Made by a program: the position numbers and the translations under genes. From Zygnema cylindricum (taxonomy: Eukaryota > Streptophyta > Zygnematophyceae > Zygnematales > Zygnemataceae), in contig JBBHKE010003486.1 in the NCBI GenBank assembly GCA_037447655.1, positions 153,634 to 217,633 of the forward strand: 64,000 bases of DNA, read 5' to 3'. The notes under the pieces were generated by a model, which did no database searches, was not told the DNA's origin, and was given only the letters and a program-made list of their open reading frames with translations. Below, piece by piece: positions 30,801-43,155 of this stretch (positions within the stretch are counted from its first letter, which is position 1; the number at the start of each line of letters is the position of its first letter).

Positions 30801-32194
30801 TTCCGTTCCTAGTGCTAGTCTCAAAACCCTTATCATCTAACTCAGACGTTGAGACGAGGTTTTTATTTTACTCAGGGATAAAAAACACATTTGAGAATGT
30901 GACTATAGATGTCTTTCCCTCCACTAAAAATTTCAAATCTACTAATTTTTACCAAAGCAGTAGTGACTACCCTCCCATCTATATACTCTATCTCTATGGT
31001 GAGAATCTTTTTCATCTCAGTGAACATGTGTTTGTTCCTTACACATGTGCATGGAGGCACGTGAATCCACAATTCAACCTCTTTCACCTTTTAATCCTCC
31101 GAAAGCACATTTTTGCTTTCGTGGAATTTCGACCTCGGTCTTTGTCTCCAACTGTTCATCCAGTAAGAGCCCATCGTCGTCGTCCTCAAATTCCTCCTCA
31201 TGTAACTGCGTCACAAGAGCCTTTATCTTTCCTCTCGAAAATACACCAATCAGCCCCTCCTTTGACCAAAGTTCGATTAGCTTAGAGCATTCAGCCATAT
31301 AGTGCTTTGGTTTCTTATAGAAATGGCACAGCCTCTTGGGAACCCTCGGTCTAAACTCATCGGACTTATTTTTCTGCCACCCCCATCCGCAGTTTTCGAG
31401 CGGTTTTTTAGAATCCTTGTTCCTCCAATCCGTCCCGGCTGCCAAGGATTGCCTACTCTTTCCTCCCGTTCAGATCTTTTTTATATTCTCTCCAACGAGA
31501 ATCATCCCTACCACTGAATTCCATATCCACCTTAGGTCCGACGAGTCCCGCACACGGTTGACTATATTCTTGTACTCATCCGATAACTTTATGAGCAAGC
31601 AGTTAACCTTTTCTTTTTCAGTTTCTACTTTTCTAGCACTCTTTAGCTCCATGAAAAGTGTTGCAAGTTCATTACAAAAATCCAACATCTTCCCCCCTTT
31701 GTATACATATGCTTTTATTTTGTGATCAGCCAACTGTTGTTGCTGAATCGTACCACTTCGGTACATCTCTATGAGAGCCACCCATAGATTGTATGCCCTT
31801 TCTATGTGCAAATGAAGAGATGCAAGTCCTTGAGTACTATGGTAGAGGATGAAGTGCTTTGGCGCCATATTGTTATATTCCCAGGTATCAATATCATTCT
31901 CCTCGTTCCTTAGAATAGGTGACATAAATGCTAAACCATTTTTTTTATGTGTGATCTTCTCCTTCTCTTTTCCTTTGTCCACCACCTCACCTTCCTTTGT
32001 CTCCTCCGTTAGAGATGGATTTGCATCTCTGGTAAATTTCCTTCCTCCAAACCTTAGACGGATGCCTAAACCAGATGGACGCCTCACCCACTCACTATTC
32101 CCCAAAACCTTTCTCACATAGAGCTCGTGTCGTCATACTCTCCCCCTATATGAAGCTAGATATGTTAAAGATAGGTACCTCAAAGGGTGGGTTC
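30801..32194 (-). pseudogene. gag: A4 gag and protease (decayed)
   Basis: Gag capsid open at 31470-32117 and linker plus zinc knuckle at 31074-31445 (CHFYKKPKHYMAEC: second Cys changed to Tyr and Gly to Lys, so the knuckle is damaged). Protease is fragmentary near 30870-31087. The integrase finger that should follow is deleted: near 30750 the protease-proximal sequence (AEKGS) joins directly to the LVHTDI integrase region. The start is MNPPFEVPIF-like from the ATG at 32196. Confidence 0.8.
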
Positions 32195-32200
32195 ATAACC
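32186..32200 (-). other. Primer binding site of A4 (two changes)
   Basis: In element sense GGTTATGAACCCACC, two bases off the usual GGTTATGGGCCCACC. It abuts the LTR end ...CAGAGTTGTA. Confidence 0.8.
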
Positions 32201-32219
32201 TACAACTCTGAGAACTCCA

Positions 32220-33267
32220 TGAAACTCTGAGACCTCCATAAGTCCTCAGAGTGGACAGCTTCCAAAAAGCCTCTAGGATAATCCTGACCCCTTTGTGTTT
32301 CAAAAATAATAACTGCCACCTTGGCAGACAAAAACTCTGACCACTTGCACCCATGTGAAAGCAAGACTCCCTTGAGTCGATAGCTCAAACAATCTCTGAA
32401 TTTGCTCCTCTGAGCAGTAAGTTATGGAGGGTCAAAGTTGACCTTTTGTACAGAAGCTCTCAGGGAGAGAGGGTCATATCTTCTAATTTTTTAAAGTCCT
32501 ATCTCTCTCACAGACTGTATCTACTGATGTACGGAACCAATCAGATAACAGTTTTGTACGCAAAAGTACAACTGCCGGTGTACTTTATGTACGGACACTG
32601 TACGACATGGCCTAAATGTCCACACGTGGTATATCCGGATTCGCTCCTTTAATCCTCGGAGATGCCGCGCTCCAATGTAACATCGCCACGTGTCATCCGA
32701 TGTGGCGATGCCCACAAACCGCCAAATTCTTCTTCCGCGATCTCGGCGCAAATTTCGGCCGTCCGATTAAACTCGCATTTGATCGTAGCTATAATAAATA
32801 CATGCGCGGTATTTGTTTCGCTAACAAAATCTATGTGCGGTATCGATTTCTTATCAGTACCGCAATTCGTACTTTACACTACCAGATCTATGTATCCCGT
32901 TAACCATTATAGTTAAATGATTTATCCTACGAATTAATGTTTAATTAGTTATCGTACTATATAATGCGTAAGACTACTTCTAGACTTAACGGCTAAGGCT
33001 ACCGGCTATCTAGTATCTGTCGGCCGGCAGGTACCAGGATCAAATCCTGTGGCCGGCACATACCTTTTAGTAAATAATCCCCTTACTAATATAAATTTCC
33101 CGTAAACCTCAGGATAGCCTAGGTAGCCATGGCTCTAGCTTCCTCTCCAATTTCTCAGTGACTGCGACAAGTTTGAGAGTTGGAGAGAGAAGTTAGAGGT
33201 AGACTGCCTCGGCTTCTTTATTTCTATTCAGACCTAGAAGTTACTTTTAAAACCATTAATTTCTACA
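32220..33267 (-). repeat. A3 3' LTR
   Basis: Close to the A2 LTR. Conserved hairpin at 33143-33187, GCCATGGC near 33126, antisense tRNA-like cassette on the plus strand at about 32992-33072 (GGCTAAGGCTACCGGC, GGATCAAATCCTG, TTTT). A polypurine tract with one change follows (CTCCCCTGATTTTC in plus sense). Confidence 0.92.
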
Positions 33268-33280
33268 CTCCCCTGATTTT

Positions 33281-35235
33281 CTAGTCAATCTTTAATTTCA
33301 GACCACACTTCTCCCTGCAGAAAATTAGCTTAGGGGAAGGCAAAGGTTTGGTCATCATATCAGCTACCATCTCACTATCTGGTCGGTACTCTAAAATGAT
33401 TATTTTATTTTCTACTTTCTCTCTAACAAAGCTGAGTCTAATGTCCATATGTTTGGCTTTAAAATGATGTTTAGGATTGGCAGAAATAGCATTTGCTGCT
33501 TGATTATCACAAAATATTTTTTGCACACCACTCTTAAGATGCCCAAACTCACCAAGCAAAGACTTGACCCACATCAATTCTTTTACAACAGAGCAAGAGG
33601 CCATATATTCAGCCTCCACGGTGGACTGAGCAATAACCTTTTGCTGTTTGCTACTCCAACAGCAAGCCAAATCACCCACATATAATACATATCCAGAAGT
33701 GCATCTCCTCGTCGGAGCATCACCATAACTGGAATCACTCCAAGTAGTGATGTCAGTATTCTCCCCACCCAAATGCAACCATAGATCCCTAGTTCCTATC
33801 AAATATCTAAGGACTCTCTTAGCTGCCTCCTTATCCCTCTTAGTGGGAGCATTTAGACTTCTACTCAGCACTCCTACAGCTGCAGCTAAATCCGACCGAG
33901 TACAATTCATAACATAGATTAGACTTCCCACTACTTGTCTCTAAGGAATAGTCTGCATGAACTTTTGTTCTTCAGGAGATAATTCCTCGTCTAAGACTAT
34001 GACTCCTTCTTCCTCACTCCCCTCACTTCCCTTCTTCAACTCCATTGGAGTTGTACAACTATTAGCTTTATGCATTTGAAATTTTTCCAGCATGTTCCCT
34101 ATTGCTTCCTTTTGATCAATCTTATAATTTTTCTTTTTCGGTCTCTCTCTACTTGAATTCCCAAAATATATTTTGCTTCCCCCATATCCTTCATTTCAAA
34201 TCTCCCCTTAAGATTGGTTTTCAGTTTATTAATTTTTTCCATTGATTTACTTAAAACAAGCAAATCATTAACATAAATTGCAATAAATATAAAACCTTCC
34301 TCATCTTCGAAAACATAGATTGAGTGATCTGAGCTGATCCGGATATATCCCAGACCGGTAAGAAACTCATCAAGCTTCTTATTCCACTGCCGAGGCGCCT
34401 GTTTCAAACCATAAAGAGATTTAATCAGCCGGCATACCTTACTCTCCTCTCCTTCCTCTACAAACCCTTCGGGTTGTCGCATGAAGATCTCCTCTTCCAA
34501 TTATCCATGCAAAAAGGATGTCTTGATGTCCATCTGGTGCACTTCCATGTCTTCCGCTGGTGCCAGGCTGAGAAGTATGCGGACGGAGGGAAATCTGACC
34601 ACTGGGGCAAAGGTTTCATCGTAGTCAATTCCCTCTTTTTGTGTAAATCCCTTTGCCACTAATCGGGCCTTGTAGCGCTCGATTGTGTTATCTGGGTTCA
34701 GTTTTAATTTGAAGACCCACTTATAACCGATTGGTTTTCGGTGAGGTGGACAATCCACCAGCTCCCAAGTATCGGCTGCCATAATTGAGGCCATCTCCCC
34801 ATTGATGGCTGTCTTCCACCGGTTTCTTTTTGGACAAGTCATCGCCTCTCCATAAGTTTGAGGTTCATCTTGATGAGATAGTTTAGTTACCTTGTTATTA
34901 ACCTGTTTTTTTTGTAGTCTTTTGCTACTTCTCCTTCCCCGCTCAAAATCTGAGGCTGGGATAGATGGTTCTCGTGGATTCATTCGAACAAACTCGGCTT
35001 CTCCCCTATCCCTTGATTCCGAATCAATTTCCACCATGTATTCCGCTTCGGGTAGAGTTGTCACTCGAGTTTCCACAGCCGAGTCCTTTTCGGTCTGATT
35101 TGTATCTTCAAGAATGTCATCTTCTCTAAAACCTGGATAGTTAGGGAGCTCAAAGTTATCGGAATTTTCTGACTCAAATCTGATTTTTAGTGACTTTGTA
35201 TATTTGAAGGGATCCATAGACTTTCCTTCATCCAT
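33281..35235 (-). pseudogene. pol: A3 linker, RT and RNase H (broken)
   Basis: The three open pieces are 34501-35235 (linker and RT fingers, ending QMDIKTSFLHG), 34099-34500 (EEEIFM, SLYGLKQAPRQW, with YVDD changed to YVND) and 33281-33931 (RNase H with TTWSDSSYGD, STVEAEYMA and FCDNQAANA). A TAA after FLHG at 34498-34500, a 1-bp deletion near 34112 and a TAG near 33944 separate them. The YVND change removes a catalytic Asp, so RT would be dead even if the frame were whole. Confidence 0.88.
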
Positions 35236-36480
35236 AACTACTAGATGCTTTACTAAGATTATATCTTCCCTTTTTTATATCATAAACTCTATATCTTTTA
35301 ACATCCTCATCATATCCTAATAAGTATCCCGGTTTTCCTTTATGATCTAGCTTCCAATTAGACCGATCTGTATCTAGACTGAATACTTGACTGCCAAAAA
35401 CCTTTAAGTAAGATATGTCTTGTATTCGACTGGTCCATCTCTCTTAAGGTGTTTGATCTTTTATAGCTGAGGTAAGAACTCTATTTTTGAGGTAATTAGC
35501 GCAGTTCATTGCTTTTTCCCAGAACCTTTTTCCTATCTTCTTATCCGACAACATAATTCTAGCACTATCACTTAGTGTCTTATATAATTGCTCAGCTACC
35601 CCATTCTGTTCCGGGTATTCTGCAACTGTCTTTTGGTGTTGGACCCCATCTTCCCTCAGAAAATCCTCAAACTGGTTAGAAGTATACTCTCCACCATTGT
35701 CACTCTTTATTCTCTTGATTGGAGTTTCATGAAGTTTTTTGCTCCATGCTTTATATTGTCTAAAACAATCCTGAGCTTCCGACTTGTTTTTCAAAAAATA
35801 CACTCGGGAATACCGAGACCAATCATCAGTGATAGTCATCATAAATCTCTTCCCCCCCGGTGAGGGCACTTTAGCTGGTCCCCAAATATCTGTGTGTACT
35901 AGATCTAGAATTTTTTCCCCTTTATAGGTGGTTGTTTTAGGAAAGGGTAATCTGTGTGCTTTACCTTGAGCACATCCACTACAATCACTTATATCATCAC
36001 TCTCACTGAACTGAATCCCTTCCACCACACCCATCTTTTTCATCTCTCTTAACTTATCTAGATTCACATGCCCAAGCCTCTTATGCCACATCATAATTTC
36101 ATGAACACCACTTTAATAAAGTTTCTTCGTTTCATTACTTAAGATCAGCCTAAACATCCCATGGCTACCTTTCTCAGCAATGAAATAGACATCCTCCTCA
36201 AAACTAGCAGTAAAGACTCCTTCCCTACTGGTAGTGAAAAAACCCTTATCATCTAATATAGATGTAGAAATAAGGTTTTTGTTCAGCTACGGAATAAACA
36301 ATACATCGGAGAATGTTAATATGGATGTCTTTCCTTCTACTAACACTTTCACATCTACCAATCCTACAAGAGTAGTGGTGACTATCCTCCCATCCCCGTA
36401 CTCTATCTCTACGGTGGGAATCTTTCTTATCTTATTGAACAGGTGCCTATCCTTACACATGTGCATGGAGGCACCTGAAT
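35236..36480 (-). pseudogene. A3 integrase and end of protease (broken)
   Basis: Open piece 35444-36094: finger WHKRLGHVNLDKLR and CSGCAQGKAHRLPF, core Asp in HTDIWGP, Asp in KSDNGGEYTSNQ, Glu in EYPEQNGVAEQLY. The residues for catalysis are present in this piece. It is cut by a stop near 35441 (LRE region) and by one before 36094. Downstream integrase C-terminus 35270-35440 and upstream protease 36110-36480 are recognisable but interrupted. Confidence 0.85.
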
Positions 36481-36487
36481 CTATAAT

Positions 36488-37372
36488 CTAGCCTGCTTCA
36501 CCTTTCAATCCACCGTAAACACATTTCTGCCTTCGTGGAATTTTAACCTCATTTTTCGCCTCCAACTCCTCATCCAAAAGGAGCTCATCGTCCTCGTCCT
36601 CGGATTCTGCCTCAAGTACCTGTGTGACAAGGGCCTTTTTCTTTCTTCTCGGGGTACCACCGGTCTGCCCCTCCTTTAACCGAAGCTTGGTTAGATTAGT
36701 GCACTCTGCCATATAGTGCCCCGGTTTGTTACAAAAATGACATAAACCTTTGGGAGCCCTTGGTTCGAACTCGTCAACCTCATTATTCTGCTCCCTCCCC
36801 CTATAGATTCCGACCGGTTTCCGTGAATCCTTGTTCCTCCAATCGGTCGCTGTTGCCAAGGCTTGGCCACTCTTTCCTCCCCTTCGGATCTCAATCGTAT
36901 TCTCTCGAACGAGAATCATCCCTACCACTGAGTTCCATATCCACCTTGAGTCCGGCAAGTCCTGCACACGGTTGACTATGTTCTCGAACTCATCAGGTAA
37001 CTTCATCAGTAAACAGTTAACCTTTTCTTTTTCACTAAAAACTTTTCCCGCACTCTCTAGCTCCATGAAGAGTGTAGCAAACTCATTGCAAAAATCCAAC
37101 ATATTTCCCCCTTTGTATACATACTCGTTAACTTTCTGATCAGCCAACTGTTGTTGCTGAATCGTACCACTTCGGTACATCTCTATGAGAGCCATCCAAA
37201 GATCGGATGCCCTTTCTACCTGCAAATGAGGACATGCAAGTCCTTGAGTGAGATGGCGTAGGATGAAGTGCTTTGCCGCCATATTGTTGAAGTCCCAGGT
37301 TTCAGTATCATTTTCCTCGTTCCTCAGAATAGGTGACATGAATGCCGAACCAGTTGCTATTGGTGTGGTCGC
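36488..37372 (-). pseudogene. gag: A3 gag, main part (cut by B2)
   Basis: Gag capsid (WDFNNMAAKHFILRHLTQGLACPHLQVERASDLWMALIEMYRSG...), zinc knuckle CHFCNKPGHYMAEC (intact CX2CX4HX4C) and acidic linker SEDEDDELLLDEELEAK. It ends at a TAG (36488-36490) in GEAG*, just before protease. Its N-terminal codons lie across B2 at 41857-42128. The open frame above 37372 that starts MDLRILCGNG is B2 LTR and not gag. Confidence 0.88.
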
Positions 37373-38671
37373 TAAAATTCTATGGGCTCCATTGCCACAC
37401 AGAATTCGCAGGTCCAAAGGAAGCTAATCTAGATAGTGCCGACTCCAACTTGATATAAACCAAATGATTGACCCCTTGACAATCAGAAACCCATTAAAGC
37501 TTCACCCCTGTGAAGTAAGACTTTCTGTGTGCTCTGTTCCACCACAGAATGCAAAGTTAGAATATGAGATTTGGACACATTCACCCACTTTGACTTTCCC
37601 TTAGAAATGCAGCCACCCAGGCAGGCAAAATCTTTGACCAACTGCACCCTTGTGTAGCTTGGACTCCCCTGAGTGCGCAGCAAAAAGAATCACTGAATTT
37701 GGTCAACTGAATTGATATTTATGGCTGGCCAAAGTTTGCCATTTATACAAGTTGCTCTTTGGGAGAGTCAGCTACCTACCCGAAATATTCTAAGTCCTAA
37801 ACCCCTCTTTAAACCCTCTAGTACTGAGGTACGGACCAATCACATTACTGTATAGTACATAAAGGTACAAATGCCGGTGTACCTTTTGTACGAACATTGT
37901 ACGACATGGTTAATAAGTCAACAAATGTCATATCCGGATTCGCTCTTGTATTCTCCGGAATTCCTGCCTCCAAATCTTATCTCTCCACGTGGCGCCAGGT
38001 CATGCCGCGTCAGAAAACGGTACCGTACAAGAAAGTACAAGTGCCGGAGTACTTTCTGTACGTACATTGTACGATGTCGCCATAGTGCGACATTTGTCAC
38101 TCTCGGATTTGTTTAATAAAGTTCCGGAAATTCCGTTATCCCGTACGATGTTGCCACGTATCATCCGGAGTGGCGGCGTCTACAAACTGCCAAATTTCCC
38201 TTTCCGCGATGTCGGCGCTTACCACGGCCGTCCGATTTACATCGTAACTAAAACGGACCGTCGAAATAAATGTCCGTACTATTTATTTTGTCCGGTGCTA
38301 AAAGTACAACTGTTTCTATGCCCTGAATACCGTAATCCAGTTAAATGGAATTCCTTACCTGTAACTATATAAATATATATCAAACCCTATATAAACTAGC
38401 ACTAGTACTAGACTAAATGGACAAAGATAACGACTACGGCACGGTTCACCGACGGCAGGTACCAGGATCAATTCCTGGGTCCGTCAAATACCATTTTGGT
38501 AAACATACCTATATTATCTATTCCTGTCTCTTTAGGCAGCCATGGCTTTAGCTCCCTCTCCAGCCTTGAGTGACTACGACAAGTGTGGGGGCTTGGAGAA
38601 GGGAGTCAAGGGCAGACTGCCTCTACTCTTTTCTATCTAATAAAGACCTAGAAAATACCCAAATATCAACA
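37373..38671 (-). repeat. B2 3' LTR
   Basis: In element sense TGTTGATATTTGGGTATTTTC to CATAGAATTTTA. It carries GCCATGGC (38540 region), the hairpin loop ACTTGTCGTAGTCACT (38569-38584), a tRNA-like cassette at about 38420-38505, two GTAC-rich blocks (37848-37900 and 38020-38070) and TATAAA on the minus strand near 37742-37747. Confidence 0.9.
38420..38507 (+). other. Antisense tRNA-like cassette, B2 3' LTR
   Basis: Plus strand, opposite to B2. A-box-like AAAGATAACGACTACGG, then CCAGG-ATCAATT-CCTGG, a perfect 5-bp T-stem with a 7-base loop, then TTTT about 18 bases later. This is the best-formed T-arm in the window. A copy with few changes lies near 41606-41693 in the 5' LTR. Confidence 0.65.
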
Positions 38672-38699
38672 CTCCCCTTATTTTCTAGTCTACTTCCTT

Positions 38700-40553
38700 T
38701 CAACTATTACAAACAAAATAAACAAAATACTCCCTCCCCTTTTTCCTTTTTCTTTTCTTTTTCCTTTTATATAACTTATGAAATATGCTCTCGTATTTAA
38801 AACAATGCATTAGATGAAATGAAATAATAATTGCATCACACATTTCATTTAGCATCCCACTTATCATAAATCCGAGCGAAGATTTTATCCACCTCATCTC
38901 TTTTCCATCCACACTAAATCCGATTTCCCTCTTGCAATTCAAACAGCCAGCCCCATCTCCAATGTGCAACACACATCTTGAGGCTAACCCTTTTACAGGC
39001 ACACCTTCATAAATGTCATCACTCCCTTTAGTGATGTCAAACCTATTACCCCCAAAACATGAACTTCCCTCACTCTCTCCCATGGATTTCTTTCCACTCT
39101 CACTTTCTAAATTTAATCCCAATAAATATTTTTCTTCCCCTAAACCTTTTATTAAATATTCCTCTTCTTCCTTATCCTTTAAAACCCCTTCTAGTTTCAC
39201 TTCTCCCCTTTCCTCGGAATTCGTTGAAGTTTCCCTTTCCGACCAGTTTTCTAATTCCAAAATACATATAAAATTATCCTCATTAATTTTTTTTTTCCCG
39301 TTTTCACTTAGGGATCCTAGTTCTGAATTTATCATTTCTAAGTCATACACTTTACACTCCTCGACATCCTCAAGCACCTCCTCTCTCTTTACTTCCCTTA
39401 TACCTCCAAAAGCACCCTGTTGCCTTCGTGGAATTTCTGTGTACTTTTCTCTCTTCTCCATTCTACCGATGTGAAGAAGCTCCAAGATTTTTTCATCCTC
39501 TTTCTCCTCTTCCCCTTCTTCCTCCTCATTCACACTCCAACTTCTGAGTTCTTCCAAACGAGGACACTCGTTCATATAGTGACCCGGTTTCCTACAAGCG
39601 AAGCAAACCCCTTGTTTGAAAGCTCCCCTTTCTTTTCCTCTCCCTCTCTTTCCACCAAAGTTCGGATAAGGTTTACCTTTGTCTTTCTTCCTCTCATCAC
39701 GCTTCCGCTCGTCACCGCCGTTCCTCACATCACGCTTCCGCCAGTCACCACCAGCTGTAAATGCAGTCACCCTCTCACTTCCCCTACGAAGCTCCAAGGT
39801 GCTTTCCCTCACAAGAATTATCCCCATGGTAATGCTCCAAGTCCATGAGGAGACATCCATTCCCTGCATACGGTAAATGATGTCTTCGTACTCATATGGG
39901 AGCTTCATGATTAGTGTATTAATCTTTTTCTCCTCAGATTCTACATATCCCGCACTAGCAAGCTCAACATATAACGCAGCAATATCATTGCAAAACTCTA
40001 TCATGCTACCCGCCTTTATAAACATAGGCCTCTATTTCCTGTTTTACTAACTGCTGCCTCTGTATAGTCTCACTCTTATAAATCTGAGTTAGTGTGTCCC
40101 AAATTTCCGACGACTTGGTTAGATTTAAAAGAGTGATAGCTATAGACTTAGACACATATCTAAGTATGAGATGTTTTGCTATAGTGTTTTTATATTCCCA
40201 AATTTTTCTATCATTTTCTTCAGTTTTTGGTTCAGTTATAACCCCCACAAGTGGAACCGTAGGCGAGAGCCTAGCTCCCCTCACCATAGGTGTCCCTTTA
40301 TCCTTCTCCCATATTTCCCCTTCCACGGTTATGATCTTCCCTTCACCTTCCGTTGCACCTGAACTCCGGTTGGTTTTCTGGGCAGCCTAAGATGATTGTC
40401 CATAGTAATCTCCTCCAAGGCTCGGTGGCGGACACCTTACTTGTCCCGAAACAATTCCCCATAAGTGCTTCTCGAAAAGCAATCCCTCCATCGTGAACTC
40501 AAATAAGTGAAGTCTGTTCCATCAAACATAGGCACCCTAGATGGTGGGCCCAT
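38700..40553 (-). pseudogene. gag: B2 gag with pol-relic tail (two frameshifts)
   Basis: The main open piece, 38700-40025, covers capsid C-terminus, basic repeats, an intact zinc knuckle CFACRKPGHYMNEC, acidic linker (EEEEGEEEKEDEKILELL) and the relic tail (GLGEEKYLLGLNLESESGK, FDITKGSDD, MCDAIIISFHLMHCFKYESIF). The upstream piece 40006-40326 holds the capsid N-terminus. The MGPPSRVPMFDGT start at 40553 is in a third frame because of an indel near 40505. In the tail a short segment (ENGV...LVGT) is lost compared with B3. There is no protease, integrase or RT core. Confidence 0.87.
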
Positions 40554-40557
40554 AACC
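40543..40557 (-). other. Half-tRNA primer binding site of B2
   Basis: In element sense GGTTATGGGCCCACC, adjacent to the 5' LTR. The gag ATG (40553) lies within it. Confidence 0.88.
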
Positions 40558-41856
40558 TGAAATTCTATGGGCTCCATTGCCACACAGAATTCGCAGGTCC
40601 AAAGGAAGCTAATCTAGATAGTGCCGACTCCAACTTGATATAAACCAAATGATTGACCCCTTGAAAATCAGAAACCCATTAAAGCTTCACCCCTATGAAG
40701 TAAGACATTCTGTGTGCTCTGTTCCACCACAGAATGCAAAGTTAGAATATAAGATTTGGACACATTCACCCACTTTGACTTTCCCTTAGAAATGCAGCCA
40801 CCCAGGCAAACAAAATCTCTGACCAACTGCACCCCTATGTAGCTTGGACTCCCCTGAGTCCGCAGCAAAAAGAATCACTGAATTTGGTCAACTGAATTGA
40901 TAGTTATGGCTGGCCAAAGTTTGCCATTTATACAAGGTGCTCTCTGGGAGAGTCAGCTACCTACCCGAAATATTCTACGTCCTAAACCCCTCTCTAATCC
41001 CTCTAGTACTGAGGTACGGACCAATCACATTACTGTATAGTACATAAAGGTACAAATGCCGGTGTACCTTTTGTACGGACATCGTACGACATGGCTAATA
41101 AGTCAACAAATGTCCTATCCGGATTCGCTCTTGTATTCTCCGGAATTCCTGCCTCCAAATCTTATCTCTCCACGTGGCGCCAGGTCATGCCGCGTCAGAA
41201 AACGGTACCGTACAAGAAAGTACAAGTGCGGGAGTACTTTCTGTACGTACATTGTACGATTTCGCCATAGTGCGACATTTGTCACTCTCGGATTTGTTTA
41301 ATAAAGTTCCGGAAATTCCGTTATCCCGTACGATGTTGCCACGTATCATCCGGAGTGGCGGCGTCTACAAACTGCCAAATTTTCCTTTCCGCGATGTCGA
41401 CGCTTACCACGGCCGTCCGATTTACATCGTAACTAAAACGGACCGTCGAAATAAATGTCCGTACTATTTATTTTGTCCGGTGCTAAAAGTACAGCTGTTT
41501 CTATGCCCTGAATACCGTAATCCAGTTAAATGGAATTCCTTACCTGTAACTATATAAATATCTATCAAACCCTATATTTACTAGCACTAGTCATAGACTA
41601 AATGGACAAAGCTAACGACTACGGCACGGTTCACCGACGGCAGGTACCAGGATCAATTCCTGGGTCCGTCAAATACCATTTTGGTGAACATACCTATATT
41701 ATCTATTCGTGTCTCTTTAGGCAGCCATGGCTCTAGCTCCCTCTCCAGCCTTCAGTGACTACGACAAGTGTGGGGGCTTGGAGAAATGAGTTAGGGGGAG
41801 ACTGCCTCTACTCTTTTCTATCTAATAAAGACCTAGAAAATACCCAAATATCAACA
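40558..41856 (-). repeat. B2 5' LTR
   Basis: 1299 bp, pair of 37373-38671. In plus sense it begins TGAAATTCTATGG and ends AAATATCAACA. Contains the same hairpin, tRNA-like cassette and GTAC blocks. Confidence 0.9.
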
Positions 41857-42128
41857 GGGGCATCCTTCTCCTTTCCTTTGTCCACCAACTCTCCTTCTTT
41901 TGTTTCCTCCGTTGAAGGTGAATCCTCTTTCTTGGTGAATCTGCTTCCTCCAAACCCTAAAGGAATTTCAAGACTTGATGGACGCCCCAATCGTCCACTC
42001 ACTATCCCCCAAAACCTTTTTTCGCATAGAGCTCCTATCATCATACTTTCCCAGTATATGAAGCCAGTTCCATTAAAGATTGGTACCCTAGAGGGTGGGC
42101 CCATAACCTGAAACTCTGAGACCTCCAT
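41857..42128 (-). pseudogene. gag: A3 gag N-terminus (beyond B2)
   Basis: From 42128: MEVSEFQVMGPPSRVPIFNG, then YWESMMIGALCEKRFWGIVSGRLGRPSS and FTKKEDSPSTEETKEGE. It joins 37372 once B2 is removed. The MGPP start in the primer site is at 42104. The ATG at 42128 lies in the LTR, as in A2. Confidence 0.88.
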
Positions 42129-43155
42129 AAGTACTCAGAGTGGACAGCTTCCAAGAAGCCTCTAGGATAATCCTGACCCCTTTGTGTTTCAGCAAATATA
42201 ACTGCCACCCTGGCGGACAAAAACTCTGACCACCTGCACCCTTGTGAAGGCAAGAATCCCTTGAGTTGATAGCAAAAAGAATCTTTGAATTTGCTCCTCT
42301 GAGCAATAAGTTATGGAGGGTCAAAGTTGACCTTTTGTACAGAAGCTCTCTGGGAGAGAGGGTCCTATCTTCTAATTTTTCTAAGTCCTATCTCTCTCAC
42401 AGACTCTATCTTTTGATGTACAGAACGAATCAGATTACACTTTCGTACACAAAAGTACAGCTGCCGGTGAACTTTATGAAAGGACAATGTACGACATGGC
42501 CTAAATGTCCACACGTGGTATGTCCGGATTCGCTCCGTTAATCCTCGGAGATGCCGCGATCTAATGTCATTCTGCCACGTGTCATCCGATGTGGCGATGC
42601 CCACAAACCGCCGAATTCTTCTTCCGCGATCTCGGAGCTAATTCCGGCCGTCCGATTAAACTCGCATTTGATCGTAGCTGTAATAAATACATGGCGGTAT
42701 TTGTTTCGCTTACGAAATCTATGCGCGGTATCGATTTCTTATCCGTAGCGCAATTCGTACTTTTAAATACCAGATTTATGTATCCCGTTAACAATTATAG
42801 TTAAATGATTTATCCTACGAATTAATGTTTAATTAATTATCGTACTATACAATACGTAAGACTACTTCTAGACTTAACGGTTAAGGCTACCAGCTATCTA
42901 CTATCTGTCGGCCGGCAGGTACAAGTATCAAATCCTGTGGCCGGCACATACCTTGTAGTAAATAATCCCCTAACTAATATAATATTTCCCGTAAACCTCA
43001 GGATAGCCTAGGTAGCCATGGCTCTAGCTTCCTCTCCAATTTCTCAATGACTGCGACAAGTTTGAGAGTTGAAGAGAGAAGTTAGAGGTAGACTGCCTCG
43101 GCTTCTTTATTTCTATTTAGACCTAGAAAATACTTTAAAACCATTAATTTCTACA
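42109..43155 (-). repeat. A3 5' LTR
   Basis: 1047 bp, pair of 32220-33267. The primer site GGTTATGGGCCCACC is at 42094-42108. Antisense tRNA-like cassette near 42880-42960 (GGTTAAGGCTACCAGC, GTATCAAATCC). GCCATGGC near 43016. Confidence 0.92.

Larger units (their letters stand above)
37373..41856 (-). mobile_element. B2: gag-only copia derivative nested in A3
   Basis: 4484 bp. LTRs of 1299 bp each lie at 37373-38671 and 40558-41856, primer site at 40543-40557, polypurine tract at 38672-38684. Target duplication is imperfect (GTCGC at 37368-37372, GGGGC at 41857-41861). LTRs differ by about 3% by eye. Internal region about 1.9 kb with the same gag plus pol-relic layout as B1, B3 and B4. It sits inside the gag of A3, a potential helper-type element. 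Confidence 0.9.
32220..43155 (-). mobile_element. A3: full-length copia element carrying nested B2, TSD CTCCA
   Basis: LTRs at 32220-33267 (1048 bp) and 42109-43155 (1047 bp), with target duplication CTCCA at 32215-32219 and 43156-43160. B2 (37373-41856) sits in its gag; without it A3 is about 6.45 kb, like A2. The LTRs differ by a few percent by eye, so it is older than A2. It inserted 19 bp from the inner end of the A4 5' LTR. Coding regions are broken by stops and frameshifts. Confidence 0.93.

Noticed and set aside
38700-40025. 441-aa B2 frame as a host gene
   Set aside because: It lies between LTRs, a primer site and a polypurine tract, and has gag and pol-relic similarity.
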